Part shown: piece after piece, positions 27,997 to 36,616 of the stretch | Numbering within the stretch: position 1 is the stretch's first letter | Layout: each line of letters begins with the position of its first letter | Source of the DNA: Jiangella endophytica | Lineage (GTDB): Bacteria > Actinomycetota > Actinomycetes > Jiangellales > Jiangellaceae | DNA: 64,000 nucleotides | Direction: 5' to 3' | NCBI RefSeq assembly: GCF_003427025.1 | Contig: NZ_QVAI01000007.1 | Coordinates: forward strand, 1 to 64,000 | The notes under the pieces: model-generated | What the model was told of the DNA's origin: nothing | Database searches by the model: none | What the model saw: the letters and a program-made list of their open reading frames with translations, nothing else | Position numbers and translations under genes: made by a program

Positions 27997-29625
27997 ATGC
28001 GCATGTGGCAACGGCTCACAGCACTCGCTGTCGGTGCTGCTCTCCTCACCGTCACCGCATGTGGCGGCGGCTCCGACGACGACGGCGACACCAGTGCCGG
28101 CAGCGGCGACGGCGCCGGCGCCGGCGAGAGCACTGGCGGCACGTTCTCCGTCGGCATCGACGAGCCGGACTTCCTCATCCCGGGCCGAGCCCAGGGCGCG
28201 TTCGACGAGATGCACGCGCTCTTCTCCGGCCTCGTCAAGTTCGGCGACCAGAGCGAGCCGCAACTGCTGCACGCCGAGTCGATCGAGAGCGACGACAACG
28301 TCGTCTGGACCATCGCCGTCAAGCCGGACTGGACGTTCCACGACGGCACGCCGGTGACGGCGCAGAGCTACGCCGACGCCTGGAACGCCACGGCGTACGG
28401 ACCCAACGCCTGGGCCAACAACGCCCAGCTGTCGAACGTCGTCGGCTGGGACGAGCTGAACCCGGCCGAGGGCACGCCCGCCACCGACGCGCTGTCGGGC
28501 GTCGAGGTGGTCGACGAGAACACGCTGCGGGTGACGCTGAAGGCGGCCGACAGCCAGTTCCCCTACAAGCTCGGCCAGCCGGGCTGGTACCCGCTGCCCG
28601 AGGTCGCGTTCGAGGACTTCGACGCGTTCAACGAGGCGCCGGTCGGGAACGGGCCGTTCCAGATCGACGGCTCGTGGGAGCACGACGTCGCGCTGTCGGT
28701 GACCCGGTACGAGGACTACCAGGGCCCGCGGCCGAACGCCGACGGCATCACGTTCCGCATCTACAGCGACACCACCACGGCCTACACCGATGCCATCGGC
28801 GGCGCGGTCGACATCGTGTCGGTGCCGCAGGAGAAGTACAAGCAGGTCACGACCGACTTCCCGGACAGCTACGTCGCGTTCAACGCGATCCGGCTGGACT
28901 GGCTGGGCTTCCCGCTGTGGGACCCACGATTCCAGGACCCGCGGGTGCGTCAGGCGGTCTCGATGTCGATCGACCGCGACGCCGTCAACGAGGCGATCTT
29001 CGGCGGGCTGTACACGCCGGCGACGTCGTACCACGGCCCGTCCGCCCCGGGCGGCGGCACCGAGGGCATGTGCGGCGAGTTCTGCGAGTTCGACCCCGAC
29101 CGGGCCAAGGAGCTGCTGGCCGAGGCCGGCGGCTGGGAGGGACCGATGGAGATCTGGTTCCCGGGCGGCGTCGGCTACGACCAGACGTTCGAGGCGCTGG
29201 CCAACCAGATCCGGCAGAACCTCGGCATCGAGGAGGTCACGACGAAGAGCCAGCCGGGCTTCGTCCAGTTCCTCGACGCGCTGCGCAACCAGCAGGCGAC
29301 CGGCCCGTTCCGCGGCGGCTGGGGCTCGCTGTACCCGAGCATGCAGAGCCTGCTGACGTCCGTGTTCAGCACCAACGGCGACGGCCGTGAGGGTGGCGGC
29401 AGCTACGCCAACCCCGAGGTCGACGCGCTCATCACGCAGGCCGACGCGGCACCGTCGCTGGAAGAGGCGACCGACCTGTACAAGGCGGCCGAGCAGCGGA
29501 TCATCGAGGACTTCCCGATCGTGCCGCTGTTCTACGCCAAGTACGTCTACGCCCACAGCAGCAACGTCTCCAACGTGATCATCGGCTTCGACCAGGTCGA
29601 GCTCAACGAGGTCGTCGTCAACTGA
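27997..29625 (+). CDS. Oligopeptide/dipeptide ABC transporter binding lipoprotein
   Basis: About 542 residues. ATG at 27997 follows GAGAGGTG; GTG at 27991 is in frame. The signal peptide ends in a lipobox (LLTVTAC, Cys22) with a Gly/Ser/Asp linker. The binding domain is of the DppA/OppA class (SBP_bac_5): GTFSVGIDEPDFLIPGRAQGAFDEMHALFSGLVKF, WTFHDGTPVTAQSYADAWN, PVGNGPFQI and DPRVRQAVSMSIDRDAVNEAIFGGLYTPA. It heads an operon with an M14 peptidase and two permeases. That peptidase suggests a peptide or peptidoglycan-peptide ligand. Confidence 0.92.
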   Translation: MRMWQRLTALAVGAALLTVTACGGGSDDDGDTSAGSGDGAGAGESTGGTFSVGIDEPDFLIPGRAQGAFDEMHALFSGLVKFGDQSEPQLLHAESIESDDNVVWTIAVKPDWTFHDGTPVTAQSYADAWNATAYGPNAWANNAQLSNVVGWDELNPAEGTPATDALSGVEVVDENTLRVTLKAADSQFPYKLGQPGWYPLPEVAFEDFDAFNEAPVGNGPFQIDGSWEHDVALSVTRYEDYQGPRPNADGITFRIYSDTTTAYTDAIGGAVDIVSVPQEKYKQVTTDFPDSYVAFNAIRLDWLGFPLWDPRFQDPRVRQAVSMSIDRDAVNEAIFGGLYTPATSYHGPSAPGGGTEGMCGEFCEFDPDRAKELLAEAGGWEGPMEIWFPGGVGYDQTFEALANQIRQNLGIEEVTTKSQPGFVQFLDALRNQQATGPFRGGWGSLYPSMQSLLTSVFSTNGDGREGGGSYANPEVDALITQADAAPSLEEATDLYKAAEQRIIEDFPIVPLFYAKYVYAHSSNVSNVIIGFDQVELNEVVVN

Positions 29626-29668
29626 TCGCGGCACGCGAACGACAGCAGGCAGAGAAGGGCACAGCAGA

Positions 29669-31039
29669 GTGACGATCCCGACGTCCCACCTGGTCGACGA
29701 GGCACTACGGGTACAGCCGGAGGCCGACGCGTTCCCCACGGTCGACGAGCTGGCCGCCGCGCTCCAGCGCACCCACGCGGCCCACCCGGAGGTGACCCGG
29801 ATCCGCCGGGTGGGTACGTCGCGGCTCGGCGAGCCGATCGAGGCGATCACGATCGGCACCGCGGACCGGCACGCCGTCGTCTTCGGCGGCGTGCACCCGA
29901 ACGAGCCGATCGGCAACATCACCGCGCTGCACCTGATCGAGCGGCTGACCACCGACCGCGAGCTGCTGGACCGGATGGGTTACACCTGGCACATCGTGCC
30001 GTGCATCGACCCCGACGGCATGCGGCTCAACGAGGGCTGGTTCCGCGGCCCGCTGACCCGGTCGGCGTACGGCCGCCGCTTCTACCGTCCGGCCCCGGAC
30101 GAGCAGGTCGAGTGGACGTTCCCGTTCGCCTACAAGGACGCGTACTTCGACCGGATGATGCCGGAGACGGTCGCCCTGATGCGGCTGATCGACGACACCC
30201 GGCCGGCGTTCATGTGCTCACTGCACAACGGCGAGTACGGCGGCGTCTATTACTACCTGTCCAGCCCGGAGCCGGAGCTCTACCCGCTGCTGCACAGGAT
30301 CGCCGCCGACGTCGGCCTGCCGCTGGACACCGGTGAGCCCGAGGCGCCGTACGTCGAGCGCTACGCCCCGGCGATCTTCGGGATGATCCGCAGCGAGGAC
30401 CAGTACGACTTCGCCGAGGCCGCCGGGCTGGACCCGACGGATCGGCAGGCGGGCGGATCCAGCGCGGCCTACGCCGCCAAGTACGGCACGTTGACGCTGG
30501 TCACCGAGATGCCGTACTGGACCCACCCCGACGCCGACGACGACACCCTGCTCACCCGGACCTACGCCGACGTGCTGCGCGAGCAGGCCGAGGGGCTGCG
30601 CGACATCCACACCCGGCTGGACCGCATCCTCACCGCGGCCCGGCCCGACCTCACGGCCCAGTCGCCGTTCCTGCGCTCGTCCGAGGCGTTCGTGCCGATG
30701 CTGGCCAAAGCCGCCAAGCAGAGCGAGCACCGGGCCGGCCACCCCGACTCGCAGCGGCCGGCGTCGGTGTCCGAGCGGTTCGGCTGTCTCGACACGGTGC
30801 ACATGTTCCGGCTGCGCTGGGGCGGGACACTGCTGCGGGCACTGGACGGCGAGCTGGCCATCGGCAACGGCACACCGGCCATCCGGGAACAGCGCGCCGC
30901 CATGGACGCCCTCTACGAGCAGTGGGCCGCCGAAGCCGCGCGAGTGACCCCCGCGGAGGCCATCGCCTACGGCAGGCTGGCAGCCGTGCAGTACGCCGCC
31001 ATCCTCGTCACCGCGGCCCACGCGGCGCGGCGCGGCTGA
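29669..31039 (+). CDS. M14-family zinc carboxypeptidase
   Basis: 456 residues, GTG start. No signal peptide, so probably cytoplasmic. Zinc ligands fit the M14 pattern: His and Glu in GGVHPNEPIGNIT, a later His in CSLHNGEYGGVYYY, and the catalytic Glu in TLVTEMPYW. NADGMRLNEG-like positions appear as PCIDPDGMRLNEGWF. The second half is an uncharacterised helical extension. M14 members release C-terminal residues from peptides or cleave cell-wall peptides. Position inside the uptake operon implies it processes the imported peptide. Confidence 0.85.
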   Translation: MTIPTSHLVDEALRVQPEADAFPTVDELAAALQRTHAAHPEVTRIRRVGTSRLGEPIEAITIGTADRHAVVFGGVHPNEPIGNITALHLIERLTTDRELLDRMGYTWHIVPCIDPDGMRLNEGWFRGPLTRSAYGRRFYRPAPDEQVEWTFPFAYKDAYFDRMMPETVALMRLIDDTRPAFMCSLHNGEYGGVYYYLSSPEPELYPLLHRIAADVGLPLDTGEPEAPYVERYAPAIFGMIRSEDQYDFAEAAGLDPTDRQAGGSSAAYAAKYGTLTLVTEMPYWTHPDADDDTLLTRTYADVLREQAEGLRDIHTRLDRILTAARPDLTAQSPFLRSSEAFVPMLAKAAKQSEHRAGHPDSQRPASVSERFGCLDTVHMFRLRWGGTLLRALDGELAIGNGTPAIREQRAAMDALYEQWAAEAARVTPAEAIAYGRLAAVQYAAILVTAAHAARRG

Positions 31040-31050
31040 GGCCGCCGGGC

Positions 31051-31977
31051 ATGGGCAAGTACGTCGTCGGGCGCCTGTTGCAGCTGGTGGTCGTCTTCTT
31101 CGGCGTCACGCTGCTCATCTACCTCGCGGTCTACGCGCTGCCCGGAGACCCGATCCGCGCCCTGGGCGGCGACCGGCAGCTGCCGGAGAGCGTCGTCAAC
31201 GCGATGCGCGCTCAGTTCAACCTCGACGACCCGGTGCTGCTGCAGTACGTGAAATACCTGGGCCACCTGTTCACCGGCGACCTCGGCACCGACTTCAACG
31301 GCCGCCCGGTCGCCGACCTCATGGGGCAGCGCTGGCCGGTGACGATCAGGCTGGCGCTGACGGCGTGGGTGATCCAGGTGGTCGTCGGCATCGGGCTGGG
31401 CGTGCTGACGGCGCTGCGCAAGGGCACATGGCTGGACCACACCGTGCTGTTCTTCACCGTCGCCGTGATCTCGATCCCGGTGTTCGTGCTCGCCTACACC
31501 GCGCAGATCGTGTTCGGCGTCAGGCTGGGCGTCGTCCCGGTGTCCGGCATCGACGAGGGCTGGCCGGTGAGCTACCTGCTGCCGTCGATCCTCCTGGCGG
31601 TCTTCGGCCTGGCGTCGGTGGCCCGGCTGGTGCGGGCCAGCATGCTGGAGAACCTGCGCGCCGACTACGTGAAGACGGCGATGGCGAAGGGGCTGAGCCG
31701 GCGGCGGGTCGTGTACCGGCACGTGCTGCGGAACTCGCTGATCCCGGCCGTGACGTTCCTGGGCATCGACCTGGGCTACCTGCTCGGCGGGACCGTGATC
31801 ATCGAGGGCGTCTTCAACCTGCCGGGCGTAGGGCAGCTGCTGTTCTCGTCCATCGCGTCGCAGCAGGGACCGGTCGTCGTCGGGGTCGCCACCGTGCTCG
31901 TCGTCATCTTCCTCCTGGCCAACCTCGTCGTGGACCTGCTCTACGGCGTGCTCGACCCGAGGATCCGTCATGAGTGA
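31051..31977 (+). CDS. Oligopeptide ABC transporter permease, DppB type
   Basis: 308 residues, ATG at 31051, 11 bases after the peptidase gene. It has an N-terminal helix with the DppB opener (YVVGRLLQLVVVFFGVTLLIYLAVYALPGDP), five further helices, and the coupling loop RADYVKTAMAKGLSRRRVVYRHVLRNSLIPAVTFLGIDLGYLLGGTVIIEGVFNLPGVGQLL, diagnostic for this class. It pairs with the following DppC-type permease, whose ATG lies inside its last codons. Confidence 0.93.
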   Translation: MGKYVVGRLLQLVVVFFGVTLLIYLAVYALPGDPIRALGGDRQLPESVVNAMRAQFNLDDPVLLQYVKYLGHLFTGDLGTDFNGRPVADLMGQRWPVTIRLALTAWVIQVVVGIGLGVLTALRKGTWLDHTVLFFTVAVISIPVFVLAYTAQIVFGVRLGVVPVSGIDEGWPVSYLLPSILLAVFGLASVARLVRASMLENLRADYVKTAMAKGLSRRRVVYRHVLRNSLIPAVTFLGIDLGYLLGGTVIIEGVFNLPGVGQLLFSSIASQQGPVVVGVATVLVVIFLLANLVVDLLYGVLDPRIRHE

Positions 31978-32917
31978 TCCCACGTCCGCCATCACGACCG
32001 CCGAGCCCGGGCCGGCCGGTCCGCCCGCCGCCGACGGGGTGCCGCCGCCGTCGCCGGCGAAGTCGTCGACGCTGCTCGGCGACGCCTGGCACGAGCTGCG
32101 GCGGCGCCCGCTGTTCGTCGTCGCGTCGCTGCTGGTGATCGTGCTCCTGGTGATGGCCGTCGCGCCGCAGCTGTTCGCCGGCTGGTTCGGCAACGGCGAC
32201 CCGCGGGTCTGCGACCTGTCGCGCAGCATCGAGGGGCCGGCGTCGGGCCACCCGTTCGGCTTCGACAAGCAGGGCTGCGACGTCTACGCCAACGTGGTGC
32301 ACGGCGCCCGCGCCTCGATCAGCGTGGGCGTGCTGGTGACGGCGCTGACGCTGGTGTTGTCGCTGGTGCTGGGCAGCCTGGCCGGGTTCTTCGGCCGCGT
32401 GGTGGACGCGATCGTGTCACGGTTCGCGGACGTGTTCTTCGGGTTCCCGTTCCTGCTCGGCGCGCTGGTCGTGCTGACGGCGTTCGAGGCGCGCAGCATC
32501 TGGGTGGTGGCGCTGGTCCTGGCGATGTTCCGCTGGCCGTCGATGACCCGGGTGATGCGGTCGAGCGTGATCCAGGTCCGCGACATGGACTACGTGCGCG
32601 CCTCGGTCGGGCTGGGTGGCGGCAAGCTGTGGCTGCTGCGCCGGCACGTGCTGCCGAACGCGATGACGCCGATCATGGTCATGGTGACGCTCGACATCGG
32701 CACGGTGATCGTCGTGGAGTCGACCCTCACCTTCCTCGGCGTCGGCCTGCAGGCTCCTGCGATCTCGTGGGGTCTGCAGCTCTCGAACGCGTCGACGGAC
32801 TTCGCCGCCGCCCCGCACCTGCTGATCTTCCCGTCGTTGTTCCTGAGCTTGACGGTGCTCAGCTTCATCGTGCTCGGCGACCTCATCCGCGACGCCCTGG
32901 ACCCGCGGCTGCGCTGA
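31970..32917 (+). CDS. Oligopeptide ABC transporter permease, DppC type
   Basis: 315 residues, overlapping the DppB gene by eight bases (ATGAGTGA). It has a Pro/Ala-rich cytoplasmic N-terminus, then the DppC pattern: first helix FVVASLLVIVLLVMAVAPQLFA, a loop with HPFGFDKQGCDVYANVVHGARASISVGV, and a coupling motif MDYVRASVGLGGGKLWLLRRHVLPNAMTPIMVMVTLDIGTVIVVESTLTFLGVG. The operon ends here with no DppD/DppF ATPase; such ATPases must come from elsewhere or be shared. Confidence 0.93.
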   Translation: MSDPTSAITTAEPGPAGPPAADGVPPPSPAKSSTLLGDAWHELRRRPLFVVASLLVIVLLVMAVAPQLFAGWFGNGDPRVCDLSRSIEGPASGHPFGFDKQGCDVYANVVHGARASISVGVLVTALTLVLSLVLGSLAGFFGRVVDAIVSRFADVFFGFPFLLGALVVLTAFEARSIWVVALVLAMFRWPSMTRVMRSSVIQVRDMDYVRASVGLGGGKLWLLRRHVLPNAMTPIMVMVTLDIGTVIVVESTLTFLGVGLQAPAISWGLQLSNASTDFAAAPHLLIFPSLFLSLTVLSFIVLGDLIRDALDPRLR

Positions 32918-32998
32918 GCCGGGCGTCGCCCGCACTCGCGATGAGTTTTGCCGCCGCCGGCGGTCTACCTCGACGCAAGCCCGACCAGAGGAGACCCC

Positions 32999-33391
32999 AT
33001 GAGCAGCGCCACCGTCGCGAGCATCCTGTTGTCCAGCACCGACCCCGACCGCCTGGGCATCTGGTACGCCGCCGCGCTCGCCCCGGCCGACGACGCGCGC
33101 ATCGGCGACTACCGCATGCTGCGCTACGGCGACTTCTACCTGATGATCGACCAGCGCGACGACGTCGGCCCGGCCAACCCCGAGCCCGGTCGCATGATCC
33201 TCAACTTCGACGTCGACGACGCTCGCTCCGTGGTGGCGCGGCTGGACGCCATGGGCGTCAGCTGGCTGGCCCCGCTGGAGGACCGCGACGGCAGCCTGTT
33301 CGCCACGGCGATCGACCCGGACGGCAACTACGTCCAGATCATCCAGATCAGCCCGGAGCACCAGGCCGAGCTGGCCGCGGAACGCGCATGA
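32999..33391 (+). CDS. VOC-family (glyoxalase-fold) protein
   Basis: 130 residues. ATG at 32999 sits behind AGAGGAGACC. It is one complete vicinal-oxygen-chelate module with two beta-alpha-beta-beta-beta halves: VASILLSSTDPDRLGIWYAAAL, GDFYLMIDQRDDV, MILNFDVDDARSVVARLDAMGVSWLAPLEDRDGSLFATAIDPDGNYVQIIQ. The function of single VOC proteins in sigma-factor operons is unknown; some bind small molecules rather than catalyse. Its stop overlaps an in-frame ATG at 33388 of the sigma-factor gene. Confidence 0.85.
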   Translation: MSSATVASILLSSTDPDRLGIWYAAALAPADDARIGDYRMLRYGDFYLMIDQRDDVGPANPEPGRMILNFDVDDARSVVARLDAMGVSWLAPLEDRDGSLFATAIDPDGNYVQIIQISPEHQAELAAERA

Positions 33392-33483
33392 CCACCGCGC
33401 TCACGGCCCTCCCGTCCATCGCCGACGATCGCCGGGCGAACGGTTCGGCGGCGTATCGTCGGCGGAGGACCAGGGAGGCGACG

Positions 33484-34479
33484 GTGCACAGCACGACCAC
33501 CGGCGAGACCACGGGCGACTTCCAGCAGCTCGCCCAGCCGTATCGGCGCGAGCTGCTCGCGCACTGCTACCGCATGCTCGGCTCGGTCCACGACGCCGAG
33601 GACCTCGTGCAGGAGACGTACCTGCGCGCCTGGCGGGCCTACGACCGGTTCGAGGACCGCTCGTCGCTGCGCACCTGGCTGTACCGCATCGCGACCAACG
33701 CCTGCCTCACCGCGCTGGAGAGCCGCGGCCGCCGGCCGATGCCGACGGGGCTGGGCGGACCGAGCACCGAACCGGGCGGCGACCTGCTCGAGCGCGCCGA
33801 GGTGCCGTGGCTGGAGCCGCTGCCCGATGTCGCGATCGGGGCCGGCAGCACCGACGGCGCCGACCCCGCGGCCGTCGTCACCTCGCGCGAGAGCGTCCGG
33901 CTGGCGCTGGTCGCGGCGCTGCAGCACCTGCCGCCGCGGCAGCGCGCCGTCCTCGTGCTGCGCGACGTGCTCCGCTGGAAGGCGGCGGAGGTCGCCGACC
34001 TGCTCGAGACGTCCGCCGCCGCCGTCAACAGCATGCTGCAGCGGGCGCACGCCCAGCTCGACAAGGTCGCGCCGTCCGAGGACGACGCCGTCGAGCCGCT
34101 GCCGCCGGAGAGCGAGGACCTGCTCGAGCGGTACGTCACCGCCTTCGAGTCCTACGACATCGACGCGCTCGTGCGGCTGCTCACCGCCGACGCCGTCTGG
34201 GAGATGCCGCCGTTCGCCGCCTGGTTCGTCGGCCCGGCCGACATCGGCGAGCTGATCCTCCTCCAGTGCCCCATGAAGCGCGCCGGCGACCTGCGCATCG
34301 TCCGCACGTCCGCCAACGGGCAGCCGGCGCTGGCGCAGTACCTGCGCGACGCCGAGGGCGTCTACCGTCCGTTCGCGGTCCAGGTCGTGTCGGTGGGCGC
34401 CGCCGGTCTCACGCACGTGGCGCAGTTCTTCGACGTGAGCCTGTTCTCGCGGTTCGGGCTGCCGGACGTCCTGCCATGA
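33484..34479 (+). CDS. sigG: SigG-like ECF sigma factor with C-terminal SnoaL/NTF2 domain
   Basis: About 331 residues from GTG at 33484, which has GGGAGG at a five-base gap. ATG at 33388 would couple to the VOC stop but lacks a ribosome site. Region 2 is clear: FQQLAQPYRRELLAHCYRMLGSVHDAEDLVQETYLRAWRAYDRFEDRSSLRTWLYRIATNACLTAL. Region 4 reads ALVAALQHLPPRQRAVLVLRDVLRWKAAEVADLLETSAAAVNSMLQRAHAQLD. After it comes a SnoaL-like domain (about residues 210-331: YVTAFESYDIDALVRLLTADAVWEMPPFAAWFVGPADIGE), which in such sigma factors replaces an anti-sigma factor. It resembles SigG of mycobacteria. Confidence 0.88.
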   Translation: MHSTTTGETTGDFQQLAQPYRRELLAHCYRMLGSVHDAEDLVQETYLRAWRAYDRFEDRSSLRTWLYRIATNACLTALESRGRRPMPTGLGGPSTEPGGDLLERAEVPWLEPLPDVAIGAGSTDGADPAAVVTSRESVRLALVAALQHLPPRQRAVLVLRDVLRWKAAEVADLLETSAAAVNSMLQRAHAQLDKVAPSEDDAVEPLPPESEDLLERYVTAFESYDIDALVRLLTADAVWEMPPFAAWFVGPADIGELILLQCPMKRAGDLRIVRTSANGQPALAQYLRDAEGVYRPFAVQVVSVGAAGLTHVAQFFDVSLFSRFGLPDVLP

Positions 34480-35048
34480 CCCGCCCGCCGGCCGACGCGG
34501 CGGAGCTGCTCGAGCGGGCGCTGGGCTACGCGACGGTCAGCCTGGGGCTGGTCCGGCCGGCGCTGCTGTCGCGGCCCACGCCGTGCGCGGGCTGGGATCT
34601 GCGGGCGTTGCTGGCGCACCTGAACGACTCGCTCCTGGCGCTCCTCGAGGCGACGGGGTCCGGCCGGGTCGCCGCACCGGCCGCGGCCGACCCCGCGGCC
34701 GAGGCCGATCCGGTCGGCACCCTGCGCGAACGCGCCCGCCTGCTGCTGGCCCGGTGCGCGACCGGCGCCGGGCCGGACGTCGTCGCCGTCGAGGACCGGT
34801 CGGTGACCGCCCGCGTGGTCGCCGCCGCGGGAGCACTGGAGATCGCGGTGCACGGCTGGGACGTCGCCCGCGCCTGCGGGGCCGACCGGCCGCTGCCGCC
34901 GTCGTTCGCGCTTCGGCTGCTCGGGGTGTCGAGCCTGCTCGTCGGCGACGCGGACCGGCCGGTGCGGTTCGCGCCGCCGGTCCCCGTGACCGGTGGCGAC
35001 GCCGCGGACGTGCGGCTGCTCGCCTTCCTCGGCCGGGATGCGGCCTAG
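34476..35048 (+). CDS. TIGR03086-family, DinB/maleylpyruvate-isomerase-like protein
   Basis: 190 residues, ATG overlapping the sigma-factor stop (ATGA). It is a four-helix protein of the mycothiol-dependent maleylpyruvate isomerase/DinB type: LLERALGYATVSLGLVRPALLSRPTPCAGWDLRALLAHLNDSLLALLEATG, with metal-site His in LLAHLN and EIAVHGWDVARAC. TPCAGWDLRALLAH is the family hallmark. Mycothiol is expected because mca is present at 47 kb. The tight overlap suggests it is part of the SigG response. Confidence 0.85.
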   Translation: MTRPPADAAELLERALGYATVSLGLVRPALLSRPTPCAGWDLRALLAHLNDSLLALLEATGSGRVAAPAAADPAAEADPVGTLRERARLLLARCATGAGPDVVAVEDRSVTARVVAAAGALEIAVHGWDVARACGADRPLPPSFALRLLGVSSLLVGDADRPVRFAPPVPVTGGDAADVRLLAFLGRDAA

Positions 35049-35055
35049 TCTCGGG

Positions 35056-35838
35056 TCAGCGCCCGTAGCGGCGTTCGCGCTCGCTGTACGAGCGGAGGGC
35101 ACGGAGGAAGTCGACCCGGCGGAAGTCGGGCCAGAGAGCCTCGCAGAAGTAGTACTCCGAGTTCGCGCTCTGCCACAGCATGAACCCGGACAGCCGCTGC
35201 TCGCCGCTGGCCCGGATGACGAGGTCGGGGTCGGGCTGCCCCTTGGTGTAGAGGTGCTCGGCGATGCCCTCGACGGTGACCACCTCGGCCACCTCCTCGA
35301 TCGAGGCGCCCTTCGCGGCGTGCTCGTGCAGCAGCGCCCGGACGGCGTCGGCGATCTCGCGCCGGCCGCCGTACCCGACCGCGACGTTGACGTGCATGCC
35401 GTCGAGGTCGCGGGTGCGGTCGGCCGCCTCCTTGATGACGGTGGCGGTGCGCGGCGGCAGCAGGTCGAGCGCGCCCATCGGGTACACCCGCCAGCGCCCG
35501 GTGGCGGCGATGTCCTGGATGAGGCTCTCGATGATGCCGAGCAGCGGGACGAGTTCCTCTTCCGGCCGGTTGAGGTTGTCGGTCGACAGCATCCAGAGCG
35601 TCACGACGTTGACGTCGAGCTCGTCGCACCAGCCGAGGAACTCGCGGGCCTTCTCGGCGCCGGCCTGATGCCCGCTCGACGTGGGCGCGCTCAGCGCCCG
35701 TGCCCAGCGGCGGTTGCCGTCCATGAGCACGGCGACGTGTTGCGGCAGGCGGCCGCGGTCGAGGTGCCGCTGGATGCGCTTACCGTAGATGCGGTAGACC
35801 AGGTCGGACAGACCCATCGACCGATGCACCTCCAGCAT
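35056..35838 (-). CDS. uppS: Isoprenyl transferase (undecaprenyl/decaprenyl diphosphate synthase family)
   Basis: 260 residues from ATG at 35838; ATG at 35817 is possible. A cis-prenyltransferase that condenses IPP units for the lipid carrier of cell-wall synthesis. Motifs: catalytic Asp40 in VAVLMDGNRRWAR, STDNLNRPEEEL, NVAVGYGGRREIADAV, and the RASGEQRLSGFMLWQSANSEYYFCEALWPDFRRVDFLRAL block. Chain length cannot be told from sequence; mycobacteria have both short and long forms. It is divergent from the TrhA-like gene, a conserved neighbour. Confidence 0.95.
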   Translation of the reverse strand: MLEVHRSMGLSDLVYRIYGKRIQRHLDRGRLPQHVAVLMDGNRRWARALSAPTSSGHQAGAEKAREFLGWCDELDVNVVTLWMLSTDNLNRPEEELVPLLGIIESLIQDIAATGRWRVYPMGALDLLPPRTATVIKEAADRTRDLDGMHVNVAVGYGGRREIADAVRALLHEHAAKGASIEEVAEVVTVEGIAEHLYTKGQPDPDLVIRASGEQRLSGFMLWQSANSEYYFCEALWPDFRRVDFLRALRSYSERERRYGR

Positions 35839-35915
35839 CAGGACGTCGTTTCTCCCCGCCCGAGAGTACTCTCCTGCGCCCTATGTGCGGTGAATTCACA
35901 GGTACCGTGGGGTTC

Positions 35916-36602
35916 ATGACGTTCGACGAGCAGGTGCGCGAGGCGGTCGCCGCGGTCAAGCCCCGGCTTCGGGGCTGGCTGCACGCCGGGACGTTCCCCA
36001 TCGCGGTGCTGGCCGGCGTCGTGCTGGTCATCGTGGCGCCGACCACCCAGGTGCGGGTGAGCGCGGCCATCTACACCGTCACGGCGGCGCTGCTGTTCGG
36101 CATCAGCGCCGTCTACCACCGCGGCCGCTGGTCGCCCCGCGCGCAGGCGGTGCTGCGCCGGTTCGACCACGCCAACATCTTCCTGATCATCGCCGGCACC
36201 TACACGCCGTTCACGCTGCTCGTCCTGCCGGAGAGCGACGGGACGGTGCTGCTCTGGCTGGTGTGGGCGGGCGCGCTGCTCGGCGTGCTGTTCCGGGTGT
36301 TCTGGGACGGCGCACCGCGCTGGCTCTACGTGCCGATCTACGTGGCGCTCGGCTGGGCGGCGGTGTTCTGGCTGCCGGAGTTCGCGTCGCACGGCGGGGC
36401 CGCGGTCGCCACCTTGATCATCGTCGGGGGGCTCATGTACACGCTGGGCGCCATCGTCTACGGCACCAAGCGGCCCAACCCGTCGCCCCGCTGGTTCGGC
36501 TTCCACGAGGTGTTCCACGCGTTCACGCTGGCCGGCTTCGCCAGCCATCACGTGGGCATCTGGCTCGCCGCCTTCGGCGTCGGCGCCGTCGCGGCCACCT
36601 GA
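35916..36602 (+). CDS. trhA: TrhA/hemolysin III-family membrane protein
   Basis: About 228 residues from ATG at 35916. Seven transmembrane helices of the PAQR/hemolysin-III type. Zinc-site elements typical of the family are visible: the helix-1 region LRGWLHAGTFPIAVLAG, FGISAVYHRGRWSPRAQAVLRRFDHANIFLIIAGTYTPF, and near the end WFGFHEVFHAFTLAGFASHHVGIW with His residues. Proposed roles include membrane homeostasis. The gene is next to uppS on the opposite strand, as in many actinobacteria, and 14 bases ahead of a small membrane protein gene. Confidence 0.9.
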   Translation: MTFDEQVREAVAAVKPRLRGWLHAGTFPIAVLAGVVLVIVAPTTQVRVSAAIYTVTAALLFGISAVYHRGRWSPRAQAVLRRFDHANIFLIIAGTYTPFTLLVLPESDGTVLLWLVWAGALLGVLFRVFWDGAPRWLYVPIYVALGWAAVFWLPEFASHGGAAVATLIIVGGLMYTLGAIVYGTKRPNPSPRWFGFHEVFHAFTLAGFASHHVGIWLAAFGVGAVAAT

Positions 36603-36616
36603 CGTACGGCCGCGGC

